A stretch of 64,000 nt of DNA from contig CP136069.1 of NCBI GenBank assembly GCA_032622095.1, forward strand, positions 162,429,043-162,493,042, read 5' to 3'. The stretch comes from Siphonodentalium dalli. Lineage: Eukaryota; Mollusca; Scaphopoda; Gadilida; Siphonodentaliidae. The translations under genes and the position numbers were made by a program. Below, piece by piece: positions 1 through 11,280 of the stretch; positions within the stretch are counted from its first letter, which is position 1, and each line of letters begins with the position of its first letter. Below the pieces are notes generated by a model that was not told the DNA's origin, did no database searches, and saw only the letters and a program-made list of their open reading frames with translations.

Positions 1-56
1 TCAAATACATTAGTGTGATCCTTTTATTCGCAATGTGCATGACGCAATCTCATTAT

Positions 57-450
57 ATGCGCACATTTAAACAATTTATCCAGGGTTCCAGACCTCCAGT
101 TACAACAACAACATAAACAACGTGGTTGGTTTAGCGCCGTTTTCTTCTGCATGCTTCGTAGTGTTGAAGAAAACAAAGTTGAAAACGAAATATTACTTGT
201 AAACTAAACCTAAACATATATCTAATTTTATGCGCCCAATTAAACAATGTATTCAGGGTGCCAGACCTCCAGTTACAACAACATGAAACAAATGTGATTT
301 ACCAAAGTTTGCTGGCTGCTTCGTTCTGTTGAATTTTTTGTTTGTTGAAATATTACATGTATATAAAGTAAACCTAAAAATATCTAATAAGATATTAGTT
401 TTATTAACATATTACTTGTATACACCTAAACCTAAATAAAAAAATTAATA
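57..450. repeat. Degenerate ~171-bp tandem duplication
   Basis: The segment beginning gcgcacatttaaacaat near 60 recurs as gcgcccaattaaacaat near 231. In both copies the text continues through ccagacctccagttac and then a tail rich in aaacctaaa. A third partial tail (aacatattacttgta) follows near 395. The copies have diverged, so this is an old duplication. Confidence 0.7.
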
Positions 451-1818
451 ATTTCTTAAAATATAGCCTGGTACCCTCAATGCATCTTTACTACATTTTG
501 TATCAGTCCTTATACATAATGCGCTGTATATTTAATGAGTCCGTCTGCATCATTTCTATTCATATGCCATTTACGGATGATAACTTTACTGAACTAAATG
601 GAATGAAATATGGTATGTAGGTTCAATACCACAAACTACAGGTCAACTTCAATATTGGAAACCGGCCGTTCACATTTAACAGAGTTGCGACACTTTTATC
701 AGATTGGGCTGATTGTTCCTCTTATTGGGTTTCGGTTGATACCTTCTGGTTATGAAAGGCAACATACGTATTATAAGTGTCTAAGTATAAGTAACATACG
801 TATTATAATTGTCTAAGTATAAGTAACTGCCATGCATGAGAGAGGAACTGGTGTTGAGCTGAGTTATATAGCGCGTTTACTCGTAAAATGCGACACAAAC
901 TCACACATGCATGCATGCGTGGTACGGATCTGCACTCTCAGAACTGCATGCATGCGCACCAAGACTGCATATATACATGTAGTTAAATAATTTAATCACT
1001 GGTGAATATATAGTGACATAATTTTCCCTCCATAATGTCATTTTATTCGCTGCCATGTGACTTGTATATCAGAATATGTACCATGCTCTTTATAATTCGA
1101 TCATTGTTCATTTGCTTTCGAATTTGTAATGTCGGAATGGCAGTTAAATGGGATGTCCATATTTGTGGTTGGGATTTTCGTACCGACGCTGTATCAACCC
1201 CTTTATATATGCATTCTGTAAGATTATTGTCAATGACATATTGAATGGCTTCATTTCTCAGATATACGGTATTGTGTTTAATACAGCTTATACATAAATT
1301 TGCAAAATTATTTGAATCTTACATAAAGAATATAAGATCAAATAATACATATACGAATGTGTCGAAATAATTAATTCATTTTTAATTCATTAATTCAAAT
1401 TAATCTTACCTATATAACTATATTCTTTGTGTGAATTTTTAAATTGGAATTTATCACATTGAGCATGCATGGAGGGTGGGTTCTGGACACGTTATGGTGT
1501 CCTTATTCACATATATATTATGCCATTAAACGTGTGACCAAGAGCTTGCACGCATTGAACAAATGTAAATTGGATGGCGTGTTGTATAATATGGCATGTC
1601 GTACTATAGTGTATGCACCACCAGCTTACCCGTCCGCATCCATCCACTGACCTTTGAACTTTTATTAATCTCCGGAATAGCTTGATCTGAGTTGAGAAGC
1701 ATCTCAATATACCATTCCGATCGAAACATGCATGAATTACCATGAATTACCATGAATGTCAATGATAAATACTATATATTTATTATTAGACATCATAATA
1801 TCATATCTAAGATCTGTA
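451..1818. other. Non-coding AT-rich stretch
   Basis: No supported gene. The only structure seen is a 32-bp tandem duplication at 761-824 (acatacgtattata then gtctaagtataagta, twice). The short open frames here have no recognisable domain and read as chance ORFs. Confidence 0.6.
761..824. repeat. 32-bp tandem duplication
   Basis: The unit beginning aacatacgtattataa occurs at 761 and again at 793 with one visible difference (aagtgtc against aattgtc). Confidence 0.8.
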
Positions 1819-2010
1819 ACTTGCTCCGCTGCAGGCCTGCAGCCCTCCCTTTTGCCCTGCACATATACGCCGCCTCTATATACACGCCTGCTTCACGTTA
1901 ATGGTAGTATAATTATACTACCATTATCGTGAAGCAGGCGTGTATATAGAGGCCGCGTATATGGGCAGCGCAAAAGGGGGTGGGCAGCGGAGCGCGTTAC
2001 AGGCCCCTGT
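1819..2010. repeat. Large imperfect palindrome (foldback)
   Basis: The core at 1872-1953 is an almost perfect palindrome with no loop, centred at 1912/1913, reading outward from tagtataattatacta. The arms contain gcctctatatacacgcctg and cgtgaagcaggcgtg. Homology continues on both sides through ttttgc, gctccgctgc and ctgtaac, giving arms of roughly 95 nt. It could be a foldback MITE or two head-to-head repeat copies. Confidence 0.8.
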
Positions 2011-3001
2011 GATAATAACACTGCATGGTACCCATCGTGCACATATATACATGTAACTTCCATATATGTCGAGAAAAATAAAAGCGACCACACGATTCCT
2101 ATCCGAAACAAAGTCAGTTTACGGATCTCACAACATCACTACATCTCCAAATAATAATAAATGGATATAAATTAAAAACAATTATGCCGTAATTGGATAT
2201 CGCACATGTAGGTCAAATGGTCTGGAGGAACACTAAATGCATGCATAAGAAATTTCATTTGGGGAAGCACTTTTTTTCTTCAAAATTGACTGCAGTGACA
2301 CAACGCGAAAGTGGTTAATATATGTGTATGTTGTTGTTGTTGTAACTGGAGGTTTGGAACTCTGAATTCATCTTTAACAAGTCTGAAATAATACGTTCAC
2401 TGCCATGTATATATATGGAACCACATGACGAACACAATATTTGAAATTTATAGATATCACGACACAGTTGCCGTGCACGGAAAGACAAAAGTTAAGTGAC
2501 AACTATATGGGCTTCCATACATGTAGTGATACGGAATTGACCTCTGCAGGTGGCAAATAAATCGACATAATGGATTCCGAAACCAAGTGTTTAGACTAGT
2601 TTAGTGGGCTTGGTAAATTCGTTTCTGTGGGTAGTCCATGTGGAAAACGTTATATATTTTCAAATGGAATTGTAGTAGGGACACGTGGCCATATGTCACA
2701 AAGTTATGTTTTAGGGTAAAATTGGGTTTCGTGTTGTTTGCGTACGAATGCCAAAGGCTACTTTCGAAGACAAATTTCTGCCACTTCGCTTACATTTTCT
2801 CAGAAAATGCCACTGGTTTCTGATACTTCAAACCTAGACCTACAATTTGACATATAATTTTAGTCTGAACTCGTAGTTTTCGTCGAGAACGAGCCTCCGG
2901 TCCTAACCCACTCTCATCGACAAGGTATATTCATAACCCAGAGAGTTATCCCGCCTTAACAACGACAATAATCGACTTAGGACGTTGTTTATGTGAAATC
3001 T
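2011..3001. other. Non-coding stretch upstream of LINE-A
   Basis: No supported gene or RNA. It contains the right arm of the inverted pair at 2328-2370. The ORF at 2638-2823 has no recognisable domain. The missing LINE-A endonuclease might be expected here, but I see no GDFN- or SDH-type motif. Confidence 0.5.
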
Positions 3002-5712
3002 GGATGGATTTAGAGACGATCTACACTGCGCACTTAAAGAACACGTAGACAACATTTGTCTCAACCATAAAAATCCATATAGTGATAATGGAGATGATAA
3101 TGATGATTCTCACGTCAATGCCGCCTGTAATAATGATGAATATGAAAATATATACACTGTACTCGATGAATTGCCAGAAGAGATGAGAAACAGCTTTCGA
3201 CAAAACGAGAGCAAAGCGCAAACAAATTCACATTCTTGCCCGCATACACAAAATCATTAACGATATGAGGAATAACCAATTTGACCCAAACCTAAGAACG
3301 CGATACCATGTGAAATGAATAGCTTACAAAAAGGCGCTGAAGGCTAAACGACGAGCATTCTACGCAGATATATATTGTAAACTAGATACGTTAGAGACAA
3401 CCAACCCAAAACAATATTGGGAAATCATAAAAAAAATGCGGCAGAGACCGGTCTCACAAAATTAACTTGATGCTGATCGATCAGTTGATTTTTTCACTGA
3501 GCTTTATTGTCCGAAACTTGATAATCCAGATTGTGGATTATCTTCGGACACATATAAAACTTGTAAGCAAGCTATTAATAATGATGATATCACGACAGAG
3601 GAAGTTCTTGGCGCTACAAGAGAACTAAAAAACGGAAAGGCGATTGGACCCGACCAAATTTCGAACGAATTGCTGAAGTCACTCGTTCCATTGATAATTG
3701 ATGAAATTGTAAAATTGTTTAACTTAATTCTGGAGACAGGACATTATCCGAGTGATTGGAGCGAATCTACCCTCACTTTAATTCACAAAAAAGGAGACAA
3801 AAGTGATCCCAATAACTACAGGGCAATAGCAGTATCATCGGCGGTCGGTAAATTGTTTAACAAAATAATTAATCGTCGGTTAATTGATTTCTTACATGTC
3901 AACAATATTATGAGCGAAAACCAATTTGGTTTTTCGAAAGGGAAGAGCACCATTGATGGAGCATTTGGTCTGCACGCGGCCATTCAAAAATACAAACGAT
4001 TGGGAAACCCCCTATATGCTGCATTCATAGATTTCAGAAAAGCGTTCGATACAGTAAACAGACAATTACTTTAAAAAAAATTAAAATGCGCGGGCATTAA
4101 GGGACTCATACTACGGATAATACAGTCACTATATGACAATAGCTACCATATCACCAAAGCAAACAAAGGGTTATCCACGATAGGTGTTAGGCAAGGATTA
4201 ATATTGTCCCCAAACCTGTTCAAAATCTTTATTGATGACATTAAACAAGACTTTGACAGTCCTTGCGATGCTGTCCATTTAAGCAATGATACACTTAATC
4301 ACATTTTATTTGCTGACGACCTGGTTTTACTTTCGGATACTCCAAGTGGGCTACAGTGCTGTCTAAACAGACTAAATAGATACACTGAGACCAATAAACT
4401 CACCGTGAACACTGATAAAACTAAATGTGTGGTGTTTAGAAGTAGGAAAACTAAAACTTCACCAGACTTTCACATTGGAAATCAAAAGTTGGAAATTGTT
4501 AATGAATACAATTATCTTGGAATTAAATTTAGTAATACGGGTAGATTCTCACATGCAATGGAAGAATTGAGTGCTAAAGGACTCAAAGCAATGCATTCTT
4601 TATTTAACGCATGTTCAAACGACGCACCGATTCCACTAGTGAAGTCTTTAAAACTCTTCGATAGATTAATTAAGCCGATATTGTTATATGGTAGCGAAAT
4701 ATGGGGTGTGGAAATAACCACTAAAAATCACGATCGCCTACCATGTGAGAAGGTACACATAAAATATTGTAAGCGGTTAATCGGAGTCGGCAGATTTTCT
4801 TCGAACAACGCGGTTCGCGCCGAGTTAGGGAGCCACCCATTATTTATTGACGTGGCATGCAAACTTTCATCTTTTGTAATTAAGATAATTTCACGGTCGG
4901 ACTGTAATCTGCTCCGTAATTCTGCGTTGGAACAACAAGTGGCATCGGTTAAGAAATCAATCTTCAAAACGGCAGAATCACTGGGGTGGAATATTGCAGA
5001 CCTAAAAAATCCGGGTCCAGTTCTGGGTCAATTCAAAAGAAACCTTATTGAAGATTATTATATATATTTCAGACAGAGTCTCACTGATGAATGCTCAAAA
5101 ACGGGAAGTAATAAATTACGAACATACCGACTATTCAAACTTAAGTACGAAATAGAACCTTATCTTCTTCACACACCATCAATAGAAAATAGAATCGTTT
5201 TTACTAGACTGCGTATAAGTAATCATAAACTGGCTATTGAAAAAGGACGCCACACCCAACCACCGACGGCATTGGAACAAGACTATGTATATTTTGTTCC
5301 GGTGATGCTATTGAAGATGAAAAACACTTTCTTTTGGAATGTAGTGCTTACCGCACAGCGCGGCTCGAACTAATAACTCTTATGAAGACACAGTTCCCAG
5401 ACTTTGAAAACATGACACAAACTGAACAGCTTGTCAAAATCCTATCCAACAATATTTCAAATTCATGCACTTCAATATGTCATATAATCCGAAAATTATT
5501 TTCCGCACGCAATGAGCATCGCCTCATAAGCAATGAATAAATGAAGACGAGACGACCCTATGCACATTCAGCTTTACTTAAATGATTATATATTACCATC
5601 TATTATTATATCATTTATTATATTGTTCAATGTACAACTATATATTATTATGTTTGCATACTGTCCTTATGGGTGGATACACACATGCATGTAATCTCTG
5701 TAAATATCGTGT
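3002..5712 (+). mobile_element. LINE-A, degenerate non-LTR retrotransposon
   Basis: A 5'-truncated LINE. An acidic linker-like stretch is open in frame 2 at 3002-3190. The reverse transcriptase then continues in frame 1, and a C-terminal zinc-binding motif follows in frame 3. The 3' UTR probably runs to about 5712, because the tract at 5652-5712 (gtggatacacacatgcatg) recurs in reverse complement at 6903-6964, where no coding part is present. The copy is inactive: it has several in-frame stops and at least two frameshifts. Confidence 0.8.
3181..5539 (+). pseudogene. LINE-A reverse transcriptase, broken
   Basis: This is the remains of the polymerase that copies element RNA at the target site. 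Frame 1 reads through in-frame stops near 3184, 3316, 3463 and 4075. RT landmarks in order are KNGKAIGPDQI near 3633, YRAIAVSS near 3820, NQFGFSKGKST near 3920, a catalytic-Asp block AFIDFRKAFDT near 4024, GVRQGLILSPNLF near 4186 and FADDLVLL near 4309. The FADD catalytic pair is intact. A frame change near 5283 (to frame 3) restores a C-terminal CX2CX10HX4C zinc-binding motif (5286-5345). The upstream endonuclease is not seen. Family assignment below the level of LINE RT is not possible by eye. Confidence 0.85.
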
Positions 5713-6964
5713 ATTTGGCGTTTGACATGGATCATACACACCGTGTAATATGTGTCCGCTGACAACCCAATCATTGCGACTGTGTTTGACCACAGTGAGT
5801 TAAACTCTGAACCGCTGAAGAGCCGTTGACTGGGACAAAGTCGTCAGGCCGCTTAAAATAATTATTCGCGCGATAACTCAAATGGTCGACGTTCTGTTTA
5901 AATCATTGCCAGTCTTCTATTGGTGTTAATACCAGTGATGGCCTCTTCCCCAACGCAGGGGGCTATGACCCCCAACATGCACGGGGAGCTATATTATCCC
6001 AGAAGCTACCGAATTCACCATTGCATATTTCCTCGACGGGGGGTGTGCATGCAGCACCCTGAGTCCTGACACCCTGCTTTATAAATATCGTAGTCATGTC
6101 TGTCGTGTCTGTTTTCTACGAGTGATTAATCTAATATGCAGTAATTTATGCTAATCATATAATTATGAACATATTATACAGCTTTAAATTTGAATGCATG
6201 GTGTTGCTATTTGTCTTCATTCGGCGAAAGGGTTGCCTAGCTACGAGTTCCCAACTACGTCACCTTTCATCTCTTGTGTTATACAGTTATACATGTATAC
6301 GCAAAATTTACAACTATGGAATATTTAAGTAAAACATTATATTAAAGATATATTTATATATATGTTATAATTCAAGCTTGTGACAGTTAGGAGCTTGTTC
6401 AACCTTTGGCTTGAGAAACATATATATAAATGGGGGGGGGGGGGTGTCACTATTTTAATTTCAACGCTGTACCTGCATTATTTGTTGGCGCTATAATGAA
6501 TATTAGCAATCCCAATTGAATTAATGTTATCACATGAGCTCGCTCTCAAATTATCAGAGAAATCTCAACAAGCCGGTATCATCCTATAAAAGAATTCTGC
6601 ATATTTTATTTTTGTTTTGGATGACCATGTTTCCAAGAAATGACAGAAACAAATCAAGTATAAAATCGACAGGCTCTAATCCACTTTTCGAATTGAATTA
6701 TAACTCGTGAAAAACAGCAACATATATCAGACAAGAATTACTCATTTCGGCATCCATGAAAGAAGACATGTTTATGACTGGCCTGAAATTACTTGATGCC
6801 AGTTTGTTTGTTAATGGCTTATAACTACTCACTGGTGAAATTTACCTCTCGCGCGCAGGTGATTAATTTTGTCAATTATTGGTGTGGCCATGTAAAATAC
6901 ATGTATTTTACATACAGACATTACATGCATGTGTGTATCCACCCTATAAGGATGTTTTGCCTAT
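5652..6964. repeat. Inverted copies of a LINE-type 3' end
   Basis: The sequence tgggtggatacacacatgc at 5652-5712 is matched in reverse complement at 6903-6964. In the minus-strand copy it is preceded by an aagataagataag tract. The second copy is probably a solo 3' remnant of a LINE-A-like insertion on the minus strand. Confidence 0.6.
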
Positions 6965-7107
6965 TAAACTTATCTTATCTTACACAAATGTACAGTGAAA
7001 TATCAAGTGATGACTTCGAGGATTTACCGCAACAAAAGAGGAATAACTCTATTCATCACGAATCGCAATCTCCCCGAGATAGTTAACGCACGCGCCGATC
7101 TCAGCAC
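5713..7107. other. Non-coding spacer between LINE-A and LINE-B
   Basis: It holds a poly-G run near 6432 and the minus-strand LINE 3' remnant at 6903-6964. Nothing else was recognised. A 97-codon ORF at 6793-7086 spans that remnant and has no domain. Confidence 0.55.
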
Positions 7108-7474
7108 AAAGTTCAAAGTTCAAAGTTCAAAAGCTTTATTTATAAAGTCAGGCATTTACAAACATGAGCATTAAGCTCTTAACTGACTTGTAAAACAATG
7201 AATATGTACATAAACAGTAACGTGAATAAAACACAACCTATCTGAAAAATAAATTACATGTATATTAGCTAAAACTATGTAAAAGACGAGTAAAATCCCT
7301 GAGGACAGGTAGCCCTGACTGGATCAAAAGCGTAAGACACAAATTTGTATATTCATATACGGCACAGTAATGTGCACAACGAGTCCATATTTCATTCCTG
7401 GATAACACGTTTTGTTCCATTCAGAGATACCAGACCTGAGAGTGCGGATTAAAATACAAAACATATGCATATAA

Positions 7475-8044
7475 TTAGGATATCCTACAGGCACTGCATT
7501 TACATTTAAAACCATTCCAGGTTTGTAACATACATTCAAAGTCTTTCATCGTCTCTGCGGTTCTGCGTGACTCTGGAAGAGAATTCCACACTTTAGGTGC
7601 CATGAATCTAAACGAGCTTAAACCGAAAGTAGTAGTATCAGGTGATGGCAGTTCCAGAGTCTCAGAATTTCTAAAAGAGTATGAACTATGTTTACGTTTC
7701 ACCAGGCAGTCCAAATAGGAATGAGTGCTAATGTTCTTCTTTAGTATTTTGAAAACTGTGAGTGCCATAAGTCTGAGTCTTTGGAGATGTAGATGCTCAC
7801 AGTTTGCAATCTTTAGGAGAAAGTCATAATCAGATGTGTAGTCATTATAGATAAAACGAAAGGCTCTCTCCTGAATTTTCTCCAGCCTGTCCGTAGAGGA
7901 CACACTGCAGAAATGCCAGGTAAGAGGGCAGTAATTAAAATTTGAGAGGATGAAAGATTTGAAGATACATTTTTTGCCTGAGATGGTCAGCATATGTCCA
8001 AGTCTCTTTAAGACATTTAGCTGCCTTGATGCCTTTGAACATAG
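7475..8044 (-). pseudogene. LINE-B C-terminal domain
   Basis: This is the thumb and C-terminal region: ILSNFNYCPLTWHFCS, then RLEKIQERAFRFIYND, and near the end APKVWNSLPESRR with a following ETMKDFECML. That order is characteristic of CR1/Jockey-type LINE C-termini. It lies in the frame used after the shift near 8390 and is separated from the RT by a stop near 8045. The 3' UTR then runs to 7108. Confidence 0.85.
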
Positions 8045-8982
8045 CTAATCAATGTGAGTGTTAAACGTCAATTTACTGTCCAGAGTTATACCGAGTAATT
8101 TCACTTCCTCGATACATGGGATAAGATGTGAAGCATTTATGCCAGTTATAGATTTACTTTTGGGACCCAATGATATTGCGCCATTTAGTGCGAACCACTC
8201 AATGAGATGAAGGCTATCAGATTCCAGAGTGCTCCGAACTACATCAGGGTCCTTGTGAGAGAAGGAAATTGTGTTATCGTCTGCATAATTATAAAGGGAG
8301 CAGTCCTTCACAAAGCCGAAAATGTCATTCAGAAAGATGTTAAACATGGTTGGGCCCAGTAATATCCCTGTGGTACACCATTGGTGATGCACCTCCAGGA
8401 ACTCACACTGGAGCCAAGTTTAACGCAGTGTCTGCGACCAGAAAGATAGCTCCCCATATAAGACACCGACTTTTCACAAAAATTATATGCACGTAGTTTC
8501 TCTAACATAAGATCATGAGGTCGGCAATCAAAAGCCTTTGAAAGGTCCATCATTACAGCGGCAACACTTTCATGCTTGTCAAGTGCCCTGCGCCAGTCTT
8601 CAATGGCACTTAACATTACGTCACTGCATTCATGATGCTTCCTAAAAGCTGAGAGAGCGGGGTTAAAAATAGATTCAAAATGCATTTGTAGCTGTGAATT
8701 TATCGCTTTCTCAAATAATTTTGATACAGTAGGTAAAATACTAACAGGCCTGTAGTTTTCCTTACTCAAAATATCATTTTTTTGTGTATAGGTGTCACTT
8801 GAGCAACTTTAAGGCTATCCGGGAAAGCAACGACAGACAGAGTGGTTAAAAAGATTACTCAAAGGCACGTGGATTGCTGAGTTACATATTTTCAGCATTT
8901 TTGCTGAGATACCATCAATGCCAGTAGCCTTTTTTGAGTTTAGCTTACATATCTCTTTGGAGAAGAACTCTTCAGAGATTGG
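8045..8982 (-). pseudogene. LINE-B reverse transcriptase core
   Basis: RT motifs in order are KKATGIDGISAKMLK near 8930, ENYRPVSILPTVSKLFEKA at about 8710-8765, the catalytic-Asp block VMMDLSKAFDC near 8535, GVPQG near 8375 and NYADDNTISF near 8270. The catalytic YADD is intact. A frameshift near 8390 splits GVPQG from ILLGPTMFNIFLNDI, and another disturbance lies near 8800. The end reaches VKLLGITLDSKLTF, the usual post-palm motif. Confidence 0.85.
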
Positions 8983-9933
8983 TTACAGGCTAAAAGTCTC
9001 CGGCGAAATACAGTTCTCTTTGATTTTGACGATGCTTGGGTGTTCCTTATTTACAGGATGGTTCATGGGTATATTTGATGCAACGTCAATAAAAAATGAG
9101 TTGAAAATTTCACAGACAGATTGTTGGTCAGTAATTAACTCACCATTTTCCAGTAATAATGTACTTGTTTTGGCTTTAAAGCCCTTATTTGTCAGAAATG
9201 GTTTGACAGTTGGCCAAAAATCAGCAGATTTTGGGCCATCTGAACATTTGTCATTAAAATACGACTGGATGCTTTCCTTCTTGATACGTGTGACCAGATT
9301 TCTTTGTTTACGGTAAAGTTCCCAAGATTTATGTGATCTGTATTTAAAATAGCGTTTCTGTAAGAATCTTTTCTTATAGATAGCTTTTCTCAAAACCTTA
9401 TTCATAAACGGGGCCGGGTTTTTATGTGGCCGCCTTGTTTTAACAGGGATGTGCTCATCAATGACATAAAGAAGAAGCCTTTCATGCATCCAGTATATAT
9501 CATTGATATCATCAAATCCATATGCTGCATGGAAAGGAATCTTCGTAATGTCCTCAATGAGCGCATCAGTTTTTAGAGATTTTAAACTCCTATAATTTAT
9601 AGGATCTTTACGAGGTAAAGCCACATGTGATTTCAGTTGAAAGGAAATTAAGTTATGTACATCACTTATTCCCGTACAGAAGTTTAGATGATGGAAGCAT
9701 AAATTTGCTTTGTTTGTCAGAATGACATCATTTAAGGTTGGATTTGCGTTTTTTGTAAAACACGTAGGAGTTTTAACAATATTTTTCAGAGATAAAACCT
9801 TTAAAAATGCGGAAAAATTAGTGCATTTGGATGAGTTTAACATATCTATGTTAAGGTCACCAATATATAAAAGGTTGTCATTTTCAAAAGTCTTGTTTGA
9901 CATACATGGTGGTCGGTATAATCCTGAGAAGAG
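8983..9933 (-). pseudogene. LINE-B endonuclease C-half and RT linker
   Basis: In the same frame as the preceding block, it starts right after the stop with FSGLYRPP, an endonuclease core strand. It continues with YIGDLNID, whose Asp is catalytic, and ISDVHNLISF in place of the usual SDH motif (the catalytic-site His appears shifted). A basic linker follows (KNPAPFMNKVLRKAIYKKR, KSADFWPTVKPFLTNKG), typical of the region before the RT fingers. The frame stops near 8980. Confidence 0.85.
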
Positions 9934-11025
9934 TCATTTTGCTCTGTTAAGTTGAACCTCAACCATGATGGATTCTATGTCTTTAAATTCAAGATTAGGT
10001 TTTCGACCACCAGGTATGTCAGATCTTAAATATGCAACTATGCCACCGCCCTTAGCGGTTCGATCTTTACGCCAGAAATGATATCCTTCTACATCCCTGA
10101 ACTGGGCATCTGGGAAACTACTGTCAAGTTTAGTTTCACTTAAAAAGAGTAAATCAACAAGATTATTTGAGAGAATATTTCGGATATCAATATATTTGTA
10201 TCTCATACTGTTTATGTTGAGATAAGCGACTTGAAAGTTTCTTGGATTTTTGTGTCGAAGTTCCTTTAGTTCATCAAATATACACGGTGTAGATGATGAA
10301 TTTGAAGATGTCGAAATGTCCACAAGATCTACATCAGAAAAGTCAGTTTCTTCAGAATATGATACAGTTGATGTTAATGATGAATTAAAATAAGGCATCT
10401 GTTGTGGGCCTTCCACACATGCTCTACATGTCCATTTTGTGTTTTGGTCGTGTGTTGAAATGAGCAATGGCCTCCCATCCGAACACTTTATATGAGATCT
10501 AATGTTGCAGATATTGCACGGAATATAAAGCTCGGCCCTTGGAACAGCTCTTGAGCATACTGCACATGGATTTCTTATCGGCCCTGGGTTTGGGCACTGA
10601 CCGCACAGTAAGATGTTTAATACAAGAGTCAGCTGTCTAATAGACACATTTCGAATACCACTACCAGTGCTGTGTGTTGTTGTCTTCCTTGAGCACAAAT
10701 ATTTGTTTCGGATATTTGCGTCATTTATGGTTTGTGGGAATATCTGTGATATGCCGAAAAGGCCATATGAGTTTTCCATAAAATACAAACTGCTGGAGAA
10801 CAAGGTGTTTCCATCTATGGCATAATTGTAGTTTGTATGGTTGAAATTTCCTTCACATTCAGCCAAAACAGAGGTGTGGCTAAAGTTTATGGATATGGCA
10901 AATGAAGTCCACAGAATTGACCTGAATATTTGGAAGAAAATATTCATTGTTTTCGTGTGCCTCTTGCATGGGATCGTCAATAGAACGCACCCGCAGCAGA
11001 TTTTACTTGGAGTGGTCGTTGGCAC
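9934..11025 (-). pseudogene. LINE-B N-terminal zinc finger and endonuclease start
   Basis: A 363-codon frame starting MPTTTPSK. Residues 1-130 are unrecognised, with a hydrophobic patch around 29-48. Residues 137-149 read VLNILLCGQCPNPGP, resembling the 2A-like LLCGDxExNPGP tract seen upstream of zinc fingers in some LINEs, but lacking its Asp and Glu. Residues 154-203 form a PHD-like C4HC3 set (C154, C157, C170, C173, H178, C181, C200, C203). The apurinic-type endonuclease begins at about 264 with YLNINSM and SETKLD, whose Glu matches the metal-binding residue. The frame hits TGA near 9933 and resumes directly in the next block, so this is one polyprotein broken by a stop. Confidence 0.85.
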
Positions 11026-11100
11026 GTGTCACTTGGGTTGGGAGATCGAGTACACCCTGCACGAAGATAGGGAACGCAAAAAAAATTTGCGCTGAAAGTC

Positions 11101-11280
11101 GTTAAGTCAGGATAGGTTACGCGTCAATTGAATGAATGAGTTTGACCCCCCATTCGCTAGGTTGACGCTGTGATGAGATTCGTCTTCATAAAAGCTTTTA
11201 TCAGTATAAAATAGTTTAAAATATAATCGGAGTAAAAAGTTTAAAAGCTTCAACCGGAAGCAGATAGGCAATGCACATAT
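11101..11280. other. Junction between two opposed LINE 5' ends
   Basis: The 5' end of LINE-B (minus) and the truncated 5' end of LINE-C (plus) lie here within about 180 bp. There is no clear target-site duplication. A minus ORF spanning 11107-11346 has no domain. Confidence 0.5.

Larger units (their letters stand above)
79..2370. repeat. Inverted repeat pair bracketing about 2.3 kb
   Basis: The arm at 79-114 (gttccagacctccagttac followed by a caa run) is repeated in reverse complement at 2328-2370 (gttgttgtaactggaggtt). A related tract lies near 16795-16835. The arms may be ends of a non-autonomous transposon or unrelated copies of one repeat. I found no target duplication. Confidence 0.45.
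7108..11100 (-). mobile_element. LINE-B, near full-length CR1-like non-LTR element
   Basis: Read on the minus strand, the element starts near 11100. It encodes an N-terminal zinc-finger segment, an APE-type endonuclease, a reverse transcriptase with YADDN, and a C-terminal domain. It ends in aataaagc followed by about three copies of a heptamer (tttgaac, at 7108-7130). That polyadenylation-like signal plus short tandem tail is typical of CR1-like elements. The copy is dead: stops near 9933 and 8980, and frame changes near 8800 and 8390. Confidence 0.85.

Noticed and set aside
1507-1743. 78-codon minus ORF with several cysteines
   Set aside because: The cysteine spacing does not fit CCP, EGF or any domain I know, and there are no splice sites in matching phase.
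6793-7086. 97-codon ORF
   Set aside because: It spans the LINE 3' remnant at 6903-6964 and has no recognisable domain. A short acidic end was not enough to support a gene.
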